Position numbers and translations under genes: made by a program. From positions 1-64,000 of the forward strand of contig NZ_CAJUHF010000008.1 in the NCBI RefSeq assembly GCF_910585845.1: a stretch of 64,000 nucleotides of DNA. Direction: 5' to 3'. Of this stretch, positions 18,462-26,404 are shown piece after piece (position 1 is the first letter of the stretch; the number at the start of each line of letters is the position of its first letter). A model generated the notes under the pieces. That model ran no database searches. It was not told the DNA's origin and saw nothing but the letters and a program-made list of their open reading frames with translations. Source of the stretch: an uncultured Bacteroides sp. GTDB lineage: Bacteria > Bacteroidota > Bacteroidia > Bacteroidales > Bacteroidaceae.

Positions 18462-20612
18462 ATGAAAATTACAATTCACCTTATTATAGTGTTCATCATG
18501 AGCAGTATGATATCGACAAAGGCAAATGCATCAACCCGTCCCCATCCTTCGGGCAACAACAACGATTTTGAAGTATTGATGCAAAAAATCAGGATCGACT
18601 TTGCCAAGAATCCTTCCATTGACGAAGACTTGAAGAAATACAATGAAGCTGACGGTTCATTTACAGACGTGGATTACAGTAGCATACAACGAACCAATTG
18701 GCCTCCTCTGGAACACATCGACCGCCTGTATAATTTTGTATTCGCATATACCAATCCGAATAATAAATATTATAAAGACGAAGACCTCTTTACCAAAATA
18801 GAGCAAGGACTGGAATACTGGCATAAGCGCAATCCTTGGTGTCACAACTGGTGGTATAACCAAATTGCCGAGCCTCAACGTTTGGGAATATTACTGATAC
18901 AAATGCGGACAGGAGAAAAACAGTTGAACAGGGAACTCGAAAATAAAATACTGGAAAGAATTAAAACAGACGGAGGAAATCCCGCCAAATGGACAGGAGC
19001 CAACCGCACGGACATCTCCCTACACTGGATATATCGCGCATGTCTTTCCGAAAATGAAGCAGACTTGAAATTTGCACTCGAAAATGTTTATAATCCAATT
19101 GTATATACCACAAAAGAAGGCTTTCAACATGACAACAGCTACTTCCAGCACGGACAACAACTCTATATCGGCGGATACGGGGATGAAATTCTGAAAGGGG
19201 TAACTCAAATAGCCATGTATGCCAAAGGTACTCAATATGCAATTCCGCAAGACAAACTGGCCTTGCTAAGCAGATTTATGCGAGAAACCTATTATTCTAC
19301 CATACGCGGTCAATTCATGTTGTTTGACGTGTTAGGAAGAGGCGTGAGCCGCCCCGGAACCACGAAAAAGACACATACTGCGTTATTTGCCAAACGTATG
19401 GTGGAGTTGGACCCCGCCCATGCCGATGAATTTAAAGAAATCATAGCTCGCCTGGATGGCAAACAACCTGCCAATTACGCACTAACAGCAAAGCATACTC
19501 ACTATTTCCGCGGAGATTATACCTTGCACGTGCGCCCCACTTATACTTTTGACGTACGCATGACATCTAACCGTACAGCCCGCTGCGAATATGGAAATGG
19601 AGAAAACCTAAAGACCTACTTCATGTCCGACGGATGTACCAACATAGTAGTCGATGGAAACGAATATGATGAAATCTTTCCCGTCTGGAACTGGACACGT
19701 ATTCCCGGAACAACCGCTCCGCAAGTTGATGAGATTCCTATGGCAGCCAGTGATTGGCAGACTCTTGGAACTTCAACCTTCGCCGGAGGCGTATCCGACA
19801 GTCTATACGGAGTATCTGCCTATTCGTACACAGACTCATATGCCGGAATCAATACAAGCGCACGTAAAGCATGGTTCTTTTTCAACGATGAGATAGTATG
19901 TCTGGGAGCGGGCATACACTCCACATCTTCGTACCCCATATTCACGACAATCAATCAATGCTTGTCTTCTACCGAAAATGCCATAGTCTGCCAAAAAGGA
20001 AAAGTCTCTGCAATCAACGAAGGAATTTCCGATTACAGTTCTCCTGAGTGGATTCTGCACAACAAAGTAGGATATATATTGCCAGACGGACAACAGGTAA
20101 TCGCAACCAACCAAGTACAGACAGGAAGTTGGTATGATATCAATCATTCCACTTCCAAAGATATCACACAAAAAAAAGTATTTACCCTATGTCTGAATCA
20201 TGGTATTACCCCCGAACGGGCAACTTATGCTTACATTGTTGTTCCCGGCATTCAATCCCCTGAAGAGATGAAAAGTTACCGACGAAAAAATAATCTCGAA
20301 ATTTTAGCCAATACGGAAAATGTACAAGTAGTAAGAAATAAGAAGGATGATATTTGGCAAATGGTGTTTTATGATGCGGGAGAATTCACCGACAAAGACA
20401 TGACGGTAAAAACAAGCAAAGGCTGTGCTTTGATAATCAAGAATATGGATAAAAATAAAGCAGAAGTTCATATTGCCGACCCTGCACAGTCCCGGTCAGA
20501 CATAACCGTAAATATTTGTACCGGAAAACGTTCGGGAACCGTAAATTGCGACTTCAGTAATAGCGATATCTATGCCGGACGTACCCAAGCATTTGAGATT
20601 CGACTAAAGTAA
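18462..20612 (+). CDS. PL8 polysaccharide lyase (chondroitin AC/hyaluronan/xanthan lyase family)
   Basis: A 716-residue secreted lyase of polysaccharide lyase family 8. It has a signal peptide (about 1-24), an (alpha/alpha) toroid N-terminal domain (about 30-360) and a beta-sandwich C-terminal part (about 370-715). The catalytic set of Flavobacterium chondroitinase AC (Asn175, His225, Tyr234, Arg288, Arg292) is matched here by Asn181, His230 (YFQHGQQL), Tyr239 (IGGYG), Arg293 and Arg297 (GRGVSRPG), with the same His-Tyr and Tyr-Arg spacings. Other signatures are HNWWYNQIAEPQRLG and FPVWNWTRIPGTT. It cleaves by beta-elimination at a uronic acid, giving the unsaturated ends used by GH88 and GH105. 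The substrate within PL8 cannot be fixed by eye. The companion GH105 and GH2 make a plain hyaluronan/chondroitin locus less certain. Confidence 0.93.
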   Translation: MKITIHLIIVFIMSSMISTKANASTRPHPSGNNNDFEVLMQKIRIDFAKNPSIDEDLKKYNEADGSFTDVDYSSIQRTNWPPLEHIDRLYNFVFAYTNPNNKYYKDEDLFTKIEQGLEYWHKRNPWCHNWWYNQIAEPQRLGILLIQMRTGEKQLNRELENKILERIKTDGGNPAKWTGANRTDISLHWIYRACLSENEADLKFALENVYNPIVYTTKEGFQHDNSYFQHGQQLYIGGYGDEILKGVTQIAMYAKGTQYAIPQDKLALLSRFMRETYYSTIRGQFMLFDVLGRGVSRPGTTKKTHTALFAKRMVELDPAHADEFKEIIARLDGKQPANYALTAKHTHYFRGDYTLHVRPTYTFDVRMTSNRTARCEYGNGENLKTYFMSDGCTNIVVDGNEYDEIFPVWNWTRIPGTTAPQVDEIPMAASDWQTLGTSTFAGGVSDSLYGVSAYSYTDSYAGINTSARKAWFFFNDEIVCLGAGIHSTSSYPIFTTINQCLSSTENAIVCQKGKVSAINEGISDYSSPEWILHNKVGYILPDGQQVIATNQVQTGSWYDINHSTSKDITQKKVFTLCLNHGITPERATYAYIVVPGIQSPEEMKSYRRKNNLEILANTENVQVVRNKKDDIWQMVFYDAGEFTDKDMTVKTSKGCALIIKNMDKNKAEVHIADPAQSRSDITVNICTGKRSGTVNCDFSNSDIYAGRTQAFEIRLK

Positions 20613-20649
20613 CAAGACCTTAAAAGAAAACGACTGACACAATACCCCC

Positions 20650-20697
20650 AAGAAGCCTCAACCCAAGTTACCCCCCCTCAACGGATTGAGGCTTCTT
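20650..20697 (+). terminator. Terminator-like hairpin after PL8
   Basis: A perfect 12-bp stem, AAGAAGCCTCAA (20650-20661) with TTGAGGCTTCTT (20686-20697), lies 38 bp after the PL8 stop. It has a 24-base C-rich loop and no long T-run. Confidence 0.65.
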
Positions 20698-20715
20698 CAT
20701 TGTTACCTCATAAAC

Positions 20716-20748
20716 AGAAAAAGGCAATAACTTCCCAGCTACTGCCTT
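20716..20748 (-). terminator. Terminator of the SPOR lipoprotein gene
   Basis: On the - strand a stem of AAGGCA with TGCCTT (20743-20748 and 20721-20726) is followed at once by a T5 run (20716-20722 region). It lies about 50 bp after the stop of the SPOR gene. Confidence 0.6.
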
Positions 20749-20797
20749 GTTTTGAAAGAGGAAATCCCCTTTCTATAATTACCAAAAAGAATTCGGC

Positions 20798-21304
20798 TTA
20801 CTTCAGACGATAAAGCAACCACGCCCCTTGGAAATCCTTACGGGTAGAGTATCTTGCCTTGAAAGCGTCACGCGCTTCGGCTGCTGAAGCTCTGTCGGCA
20901 TAAGTGCTTACCACCACACGATACATAGCTGCCTCCGGATTGAAAACGACTACGGCATTGTATCCTTCTCCATCGAGGAAGTTCTTCAGGTTTTCTGCAT
21001 TAGCCTTCACACCGAAACTTCCGCAAACCACGCTGTAGTCTTTCAAGCTACCGGCACCGGACACAACCTCCACTTTCTCCTGACGCACACCGGCGGTTGC
21101 CACGGGCACGCTTTCCACTACTTTCGCTTCCACCGGAGCACTGACTACCGGAGTCACTTCTACCGGCTCACTAACCTGAGGCTCGGCCAGTTCCTGTTGC
21201 TTTGCCTTTTCGTATGCTTTCTTGTAAGCGCTCTCACTTGACTTGCAAGAAGAAAAAGCCAATACAACGCACAATCCCATTCCAAAAATTGCCATTTTTT
21301 TCAT
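20798..21304 (-). CDS. SPOR-domain lipoprotein
   Basis: A 168-residue lipoprotein with Cys20 (VLAFSSC). It has a charged segment (about 22-45), a low-complexity Pro/Val/Glu linker (about 45-85) and a C-terminal SPOR domain (about 88-165: YSVVCGSFGVKANAENLKNFL ... YRVVVSTYADRASAAEARDAF). SPOR domains bind denuded septal peptidoglycan, so a role at the division site or cell envelope is likely. It is a single gene on the - strand with its own terminator-like hairpin. It has no link to the neighbouring PUL. Confidence 0.88.
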   Translation of the reverse strand: MKKMAIFGMGLCVVLAFSSCKSSESAYKKAYEKAKQQELAEPQVSEPVEVTPVVSAPVEAKVVESVPVATAGVRQEKVEVVSGAGSLKDYSVVCGSFGVKANAENLKNFLDGEGYNAVVVFNPEAAMYRVVVSTYADRASAAEARDAFKARYSTRKDFQGAWLLYRLK

Positions 21305-21334
21305 AATTACATCGTTTTTATTAATTATTTCTAT

Positions 21335-21372
21335 ATCTGTTTATCCAATCATTATCTGTTTATCCAATCATT
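21335..21372. repeat. Perfect 19-bp tandem duplication
   Basis: The 19-mer ATCTGTTTATCCAATCATT occurs twice head to tail (21335-21353, 21354-21372) in the gap between the lipocalin-like gene and the SPOR gene, within the likely upstream region of the latter. Confidence 0.9.
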
Positions 21373-21375
21373 TTC

Positions 21376-21795
21376 TCAATACTTACGGAATACATATCGT
21401 ACGTCCGCATATTCTAAACAAAGTGAGGAGGAATTTAGTTCTTCAATCGTGAACGTTCGTTCTCCGTTCTCCCACCCCATATAGAGCGCATAGTTCTCCT
21501 CATCCACACTTTCAGGCAACAAAATAATAGAAATTTTATCTCCTTTCAAAGAATAATTTCCAAAAAACGTTTGGTAGCTGCCATTTTTCAACAGACAAAT
21601 GGCGGAGAAGCTTCCTTTCTGGAAATTGTAGAAAATACTGTCCTGACGCTTCACCGAACCGTCAGCATACCGATATTGCCTCAACTGCCACTTGTTGTCC
21701 AGGTCACCGTCGCCGTTGCTGCAAGCAAACAGCACAAGCATCAACATCGCTACAATCAGAAAGATCCCTTTTCCTCGCATCTTCATGTAATTCAT
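21376..21795 (-). CDS. Lipocalin-like lipoprotein of unknown function
   Basis: A 139-residue small lipoprotein with Cys25 (LVLFAC). After a short linker it shows alternating beta-strand sequence: NKWQLRQYRYADGSV, SIFYNFQKGSFSAICLL, YQTFFGNYSLKGDKISIIL, RTFTIEELNSSSLCLEY, YVFRKY. This is the pattern of the small lipocalin-like barrels common in Bacteroides lipoproteins: a conserved W near the start and a final hydrophobic-R-K/Y strand. An internal Met at residue 4 or 6 could also be the start. No ligand or pathway can be inferred. Confidence 0.75.
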   Translation of the reverse strand: MNYMKMRGKGIFLIVAMLMLVLFACSNGDGDLDNKWQLRQYRYADGSVKRQDSIFYNFQKGSFSAICLLKNGSYQTFFGNYSLKGDKISIILLPESVDEENYALYMGWENGERTFTIEELNSSSLCLEYADVRYVFRKY

Positions 21796-22156
21796 ATTCT
21801 GAATAAGTCAACAAATGTACGCGGAACAATCAAACCGGATGCCACTCTTGTAGTTAAATTTAATTAAACGGACGAAATGAAATACATAGCCCGCTATGAT
21901 TCTCATAAAAGCAGAAAAAAGCCTCTAAAAGAAGGCTGAAAAGAAAGCAGAAAAGAAGGCAGAAAAGAAGGTTGAACAAAATCTAAACAGGCTCTTAGCA
22001 AAGAGGGACAAGAGAACTTTTTGTCCCTATTGTAGTCTGTTGCCGAAATTCAGTCGGAAGACTCTTCAAAAATGAGTTGAACAGCGGCAAGAACGGTATA
22101 CAACGGGGTATCGCGTTCCACCTCGCCCCATTATGCAATGTGCAAACAGAACAAAT

Positions 22157-22780
22157 GGGGACAATAGGGACAGTGGTCCGGCTCTCCTCACACACACACA
22201 AGAGCGCGCGCACGCGTATTATAAGGTGTACATAGAAAAAATACAGAAGACCACAGAAGAAATGCCGACCGCGACACGTTGATGATATGCAAGAACGAAC
22301 AGTTCACCAGAAACATGCTGGCGCGAACAGGCGAAAGAAAGCGGAACAGGCGAAAGAGATAGACATAAAAAAACGAAAACATCCTGAACTGGATGAAACG
22401 AATGAAGAGGATTTCTTTTGAGTTTCTTTTGAATTTCTTATCGGTCTGTTTTACTCTTTTTATTCGTCACATATCCCGCTATACTCTTCATAAAAGCAGG
22501 AAAACATCCTCAAAAGAGCCCTCAAAAGGAGCCAAAACAAAATTAAACAGGCTCTTAAACAGGACAATATCGACAACAAAAGACAATACGAAGAATAATA
22601 AAAGGACAATACAGACAACAGGCAGGACGGCAATCTTTCGAATTCAGGATGGCAATCTTTCAAATTCTCAATACGTGTACGCACTTGCGCACATTCTCTT
22701 CTTACGCGCATACATTATAATACGCGCGCTCGTGCGTGTGTGTGTGTGAGGAGAGCCAGACCACTGTCCCTATTGTCTCC
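22157..22780. repeat. Long inverted repeat (about 70 bp arms) in a 1.3-kb gene-free region
   Basis: The arm at 22157-22230 (GGGGACAATAGGGACAGTGG..., then TCTCCTCACACACACACA..., then GCGTATTATAA...) is repeated in inverted orientation at 22711-22780, differing at a few positions and in the length of the CA/CG runs. The arms enclose about 480 bp with no convincing gene. The whole stretch 21796-23108 has no gene I can support. It also contains the word AAACAGGCTCTTA at about 21986 and 22543 and A/G-rich stretches. It may be the remnant of a mobile element or a foldback element. Confidence 0.75.
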
Positions 22781-22786
22781 ATTAGC

Positions 22787-22832
22787 ATCGTAAACCTCAA
22801 CTCTACGGTGCTAAACCTGAGGTTTAGGAGTA
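22787..22832. repeat. Dispersed repeat copy A (GAGGTTTA / CGGTGCTAAACCT)
   Basis: It contains GTAAACCTCAA, CGGTGCTAAACCT and TGAGGTTTA. The same words in inverted order (GAGGTTTAGCACCG, GTTGAGGTTTAC) recur at 58736-58800, so it is a dispersed intergenic repeat with internal dyad symmetry. Confidence 0.55.
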
Positions 22833-22873
22833 AAAAGGAAAGGGGGACAATACGGGTCAATAAGGGGACAATA

Positions 22874-23008
22874 AATGGAAAAACGAGAAACGAAAAACGA
22901 AAAACAAGAAACGGGAAGGGGAAAAGGGAAAGGGAAAGGGAAAGGAGAAGGAGAAAGGGAAAGGAGAAGGAGAAAGGGAAAAAAGAAAGAAAGAGAGAAA
23001 TGGGAAAT
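22874..23008. repeat. Polypurine low-complexity tract
   Basis: About 130 bp on the + strand are almost only A and G, with repeats of GAAAGG, GGGAAA and GGAGAAGGAGAAA. The tract ends about 100 bp before the YtxH gene. Mirror-repeat purine tracts of this kind can form triplex (H) DNA. No coding meaning was seen. Confidence 0.8.
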
Positions 23009-23063
23009 GTGGTAGATACATAAAAAAACGGGGTGGCATGAACAACTTTCCCAAGAAAAACGT

Positions 23064-23071
23064 TAGCTTTG
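23064..23071 (+). promoter_or_regulatory. Candidate -7 box for the YtxH operon
   Basis: TAGCTTTG matches TAnnTTTG, 38 bp before the YtxH start. No clear -33 element was seen. Confidence 0.4.
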
Positions 23072-23108
23072 TAGTATTAACTTTTTAAACAAAAGAAAGG
23101 AACATGTT

Positions 23109-23318
23109 ATGAAAGGATTAAATGTACTTGCAGCTTTCTTGGGCGGTGCAGCAATAGGCGCAGCCCTCGGTATCTTATTCGCTCCTGAAAAAGGAGAAGA
23201 CACCCGTCACAAAATCGCAGAAATCCTGCGCAAGAAAGGCATCCGTCTGAGCCGTACGGAGATGGAAAACCTGGTAGACGAAATCGCAACAGAACTGAAA
23301 GGCGAAGCCGGCGAATAA
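23109..23318 (+). CDS. YtxH-domain small membrane protein
   Basis: A 69-residue protein with one N-terminal hydrophobic helix rich in Gly/Ala (LAAFLGGAAIGAALGILFAPEKG). A short amphipathic tail (DTRHKIAEILRKKGIRLSR) follows. The GxxxGxxxG helix followed by LFAPxxG is the YtxH hallmark (general-stress family). It is the first of three closely spaced genes, followed 29 bp later by a holin-like protein. The trio resembles the YtxH-YqjE-type envelope-stress modules found in many Gram-negatives. Exact function is unknown. Confidence 0.85.
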   Translation: MKGLNVLAAFLGGAAIGAALGILFAPEKGEDTRHKIAEILRKKGIRLSRTEMENLVDEIATELKGEAGE

Positions 23319-23347
23319 ATCAATTCCATTAAAAAGACTGAGCCACT

Positions 23348-23707
23348 ATGATGTTTGCAGACGACAAAAGCATTGACACCCTCCAGCAGCTGTTCCACGA
23401 GTTCAGGAAATACCTGAACCTGCAAAAGGAATATACCCAACTGGAGGTTACGGAAAAATTATCAATCCTTCTTTCCACCTTGATTCTACTTCTGGTGGTC
23501 ATCACTCTCGGCATGGTGGCGCTGTTTTATCTGTCATTTGCCCTGGCATACGTTTTGGCCCCGCTTGTAGGCGGACTGATGGTAAGTTTCAGCATCCTTG
23601 CCTGTTTTCACATCCTACTGATTGTATTGGTAGTGGTTTTCCGTAAACAGTTCATCATCAATCCGCTGATCAATTTCATTGCCGGATTGTTTTTCGACAA
23701 AAAATGA
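23348..23707 (+). CDS. YqjE/holin-superfamily III membrane protein
   Basis: A 119-residue protein with an N-terminal amphipathic helix (about 5-38: SIDTLQQLFHEFRKYLNLQ), two strong membrane helices (about 42-70 and 74-105) and a short C-terminal tail. This is the architecture of the Actinobacterial/YqjE holin superfamily (phage_holin_3_6-like). Members are chromosomal and not tied to phage here; no other phage genes are nearby. It is the middle gene of a small operon with YtxH and an 87-residue protein. The function is unknown, probably linked to the envelope. Confidence 0.8.
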   Translation: MMFADDKSIDTLQQLFHEFRKYLNLQKEYTQLEVTEKLSILLSTLILLLVVITLGMVALFYLSFALAYVLAPLVGGLMVSFSILACFHILLIVLVVVFRKQFIINPLINFIAGLFFDKK

Positions 23708-23738
23708 TTTCAACAAAATGATTTCAACAAGAAGAGTA

Positions 23739-24002
23739 ATGAAGAATAATACATCCGATACAACCTACATCACCCTCGAAAGCATCGCGCAACGAAAAGA
23801 GGAACTGCGCAAGGAGATATCGTCGCAGAAGCAGCTGATGACGGATATGGCGAAATCGCTGTTCGCCCCGTCTGCTCCTGCCACCAGCAAAAGCACAGGC
23901 ATCGTGCACGCTTTCAAAACGAGTTTCGCCATTTTCGACGGAGCACTGCTGGGGTTGAGAATGATAAAAAAAGTCAGGAAGATGTTCAGCAGTAAGAAAT
24001 AA
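23739..24002 (+). CDS. Small conserved protein, third gene of the YtxH operon
   Basis: An 87-residue protein I do not recognise by name. It starts with polar TYITLESIAQRKEELRKEISSQKQ, a likely coiled-coil helix. A Ser/Ala-rich linker (FAPSAPATSKSTG) and a basic C-terminus (MIKKVRKMFSSKK) follow. I chose the ATG at 23739, which follows an AAGAAGAG stretch. In-frame Met codons at 23718 and upstream would extend it by 7 or more residues, partly overlapping the previous gene. An imperfect repeat, ATGATTTCAACAA, sits at the junction (23704-23716 and 23718-23730), a small tandem duplication. A strong terminator follows directly. Confidence 0.7.
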   Translation: MKNNTSDTTYITLESIAQRKEELRKEISSQKQLMTDMAKSLFAPSAPATSKSTGIVHAFKTSFAIFDGALLGLRMIKKVRKMFSSKK

Positions 24003-24010
24003 CTCATCAA

Positions 24011-24047
24011 AAAACGTGGATGCGCTTCGACACATCCACGTTTTTTT
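24011..24047 (+). terminator. Rho-independent terminator of the YtxH operon
   Basis: The stem AAAACGTGGATG (24011-24022) with CATCCACGTTTT (24033-24044) has a 10-base loop and is followed by a T7 run. It is placed 9 bp after the last stop codon. Confidence 0.88.
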
Positions 24048-24088
24048 CATGACAACCGGTAATATCACTGGGATATCACCGCACAATA

Positions 24089-25063
24089 TCATACGTAAGT
24101 CTCAAGCAGTTTCACGCCACCCTCCTCAGGCACAATCGTAACCTCCTGCGTAACGGCAGGCAGCAAGACCGTCTCTCCGGCACGTAGCGTAACCTCGTTC
24201 CGGTTGTCGTCCGTAAGTCGGCATGCACCTTCCACGCAAATGAAAATCACAAACGAATCCAACTCCGAGTAGTCACACGTGATTTCCTCCGTCATGTCGT
24301 AGAGCGAAGTCGTGAAATAGGGACTGGCAACCAAGTCGATCGGCTCATTCTGCACAGGCTCGTAATGGGTACGGAAGTCATCCTGCACATCGGCATAGTT
24401 GATGGCCTCAACCGCCTGCGTGGTATGCAGTTCGCGCAGCTTGCCCTCTTTGTCTTTCCGGTTATAATCGTAGATGCGATAAGTGATGTCCGACGTCTGC
24501 TGGATTTCAGCCACAAAAGCACCGGCACCGATACCATGAACACGTCCGGCAGGAACATAGAACACGTCTCCCGCCTTCACGTCACACGTTTGAAGCACCT
24601 CGGCGAAAGTCCCGTCATACACCCTCTCCTTATACTCTTTCGGAGTGATCTGCTCGGAAAAACCGGAAATCAGTTTTGCCCCTTTGTCGGCAGAAACCAC
24701 ATACCACATTTCATTCTTTCCGAACGAATTGTGGCGTTTCCTTGCCAACTCATCTCCCGGATGTACCTGGATGGACAGATCCAACTTGGCATCAATGAAC
24801 TTTATCAGTAGAGGGAATTTGGTTCCAAAACGGGAATAATTGGCTTCGCCCACCAGCTCCTGGCGGTATTTCCCTACCATCTCCGAGAGCGTAAGACCTT
24901 TGTCCGGACCATTTGCCACAACAGACTCATTGTTTTCCACAGCCGAGACTTCCCAGCTTTCGCCTACTCCAGACAATGTTTCGTTCAAATGCTTGAAAGC
25001 AATAATTTTGTCGCCTCCCCAAAGCGTTTGCTTCAGAATAGGCTCGAATTTCAAAGGATACAT
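24089..25063 (-). CDS. manA: Mannose-6-phosphate isomerase, class I
   Basis: A 324-residue type I phosphomannose isomerase that interconverts mannose-6-phosphate and fructose-6-phosphate in the cytoplasm, feeding mannose into glycolysis or supplying GDP-sugar synthesis. Zinc-site motifs are visible: LDLSIQVHPGDELA (Gln and His), KNEMWYV (Glu), and VPAGRVHGIGAGAFVAEIQQ (His and the active-site stretch). It is the short bacterial form (about 320 residues). It is transcribed away from the galactose operon. The shared 199-bp gap holds a -7 box for this gene at 25120-25127. Confidence 0.95.
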   Translation of the reverse strand: MYPLKFEPILKQTLWGGDKIIAFKHLNETLSGVGESWEVSAVENNESVVANGPDKGLTLSEMVGKYRQELVGEANYSRFGTKFPLLIKFIDAKLDLSIQVHPGDELARKRHNSFGKNEMWYVVSADKGAKLISGFSEQITPKEYKERVYDGTFAEVLQTCDVKAGDVFYVPAGRVHGIGAGAFVAEIQQTSDITYRIYDYNRKDKEGKLRELHTTQAVEAINYADVQDDFRTHYEPVQNEPIDLVASPYFTTSLYDMTEEITCDYSELDSFVIFICVEGACRLTDDNRNEVTLRAGETVLLPAVTQEVTIVPEEGGVKLLETYV

Positions 25064-25119
25064 TCGTAGTTTTTGTTAGTTCTTTAATAAAAATATTACA
25101 TTTTTTCAAATTAATGCGG

Positions 25120-25127
25120 CAAACATA
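25120..25127 (-). promoter_or_regulatory. Candidate -7 box of manA
   Basis: Read on the - strand this is TATGTTTG (consensus TAnnTTTG), 57 bp before the manA start. The -33 element is not obvious. Confidence 0.5.
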
Positions 25128-25262
25128 CAAAAAATATCAATTCGCCGGCTAAATGTTAAACGCTAAACTTTCCTAAAATGTTCTTCACATTTCAAGATAA
25201 ATACTTGGGAGTACGAAATAAATTCTTTTTATTTGCAAGAAAATTTAAATGATACCATTGAT

Positions 25263-26360
25263 ATGATAAACACTCAACCCACAGAAAGCAACTTGTCCGG
25301 ATTAAAAAGGGAAGACTTTCAAAAAGATATAAACAACAAAAAAACTGATTTATTTGTTCTGAGAAATTCTCAGGGAATGGAAGTTGCGGTAACGAACTAC
25401 GGATGTGCCATCCTCTCCATTATGGTGCCTGACAAAAACGGGAAATATGCCAATGTGATTCTGGGACACGATAGCATAGACCATGTGATCAACAGCCCTG
25501 AGCCTTTCCTCAACACCACCATCGGACGCTATGGCAACCGTATCGCCAAAGGAAAATTCACCCTCTACGGCGAAGAACACGAACTGACCATCAACAACGG
25601 ACCCAACTCCCTGCACGGAGGTCCCACGGGTTTCCACGCCAGAGTGTGGGATGCCGTCCAGCCGACTCCGACAACCGTGGTCTTCAACTATAAATCCGCC
25701 GACGGCGAAGAGGGATTCCCCGGAAATCTGGAAGTAGAGATGACTTACCGACTGGAAGACGAAACGAACGCCTTAGTCATCGAATACCGAGCAACCACCG
25801 ACAAAGCTACTGTCGTAAACCTCACCAACCACGGCTTCTTCAATCTGGCAGGCATTGCTAACCCCACCCCTACGGTACTGAACCACATCATCACCATCAA
25901 CGCCGACCATTATGTCCCCATCGACGAAGTGTCTATCCCGACAGGAGAAATCTTGAAGGTGGAAGGTACTCCTATGGACTTCCGCACGCCGCACACCATC
26001 GGCGAGCGTATCGATGACCCGTTCCAGCAACTGGTGAACGGCACCGGCTACGACCACTGCTATGTGCTGAACAAGACGGAAAACGGCGAACTGAGTCCCG
26101 CCGCCACCTATACAGACCCGGAAAGCGGCCGTACGATGGAAGTCTATACTACGGAAAACGGTGTGCAACTCTATACAGGAAACTGGTTAGGCGGATTCGC
26201 CGGCGCTCACGGAGCCACATTCCCCGCACGGAGTGCTGTCTGCTTCGAGGCACAATGTTTCCCCGACACCCCTAACAAACCACATTTCCCGTCGGCTATA
26301 TTGCTGCCTGGCGATGAATATCAACAGGTGACCATTTACAAGTTCGGCGTGCAAGAATGA
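25263..26360 (+). CDS. galM: Aldose 1-epimerase (galactose mutarotase)
   Basis: A 365-residue cytoplasmic mutarotase that equilibrates beta- and alpha-D-galactose for galactokinase. Conserved motifs are GPNSLHGGPTGFHARVW (catalytic His region), NLTNHGFFNLAG (second His), VQLYTGNW and CFEAQCFPDTPN (catalytic Glu). I start it at ATG 25263 (MINTQPTESNLSG). A TTG 30 bp upstream is also in frame but seems unlikely. It is the first gene of galM-transporter-galK, with gaps of 44 and 55 bp. A second, lipoprotein-type mutarotase of the same family occurs at 46597. Confidence 0.95.
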   Translation: MINTQPTESNLSGLKREDFQKDINNKKTDLFVLRNSQGMEVAVTNYGCAILSIMVPDKNGKYANVILGHDSIDHVINSPEPFLNTTIGRYGNRIAKGKFTLYGEEHELTINNGPNSLHGGPTGFHARVWDAVQPTPTTVVFNYKSADGEEGFPGNLEVEMTYRLEDETNALVIEYRATTDKATVVNLTNHGFFNLAGIANPTPTVLNHIITINADHYVPIDEVSIPTGEILKVEGTPMDFRTPHTIGERIDDPFQQLVNGTGYDHCYVLNKTENGELSPAATYTDPESGRTMEVYTTENGVQLYTGNWLGGFAGAHGATFPARSAVCFEAQCFPDTPNKPHFPSAILLPGDEYQQVTIYKFGVQE

Positions 26361-26404
26361 ATATAACCAACCTAATTTTATAAACTAATAACTTCTTAAA
26401 AATT

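Noticed and set aside
22393..22749. 118-codon frame in the gene-free gap
   Set aside because: It crosses the inverted-repeat arm and microsatellite, has low-complexity composition, no domain and no promoter; treated as chance.
22157..22780. Phase-variable invertible promoter
   Set aside because: The arms are much longer and less exact than usual Bacteroides invertase sites, no recombinase gene or promoter facing a gene was seen; kept only as an inverted repeat.
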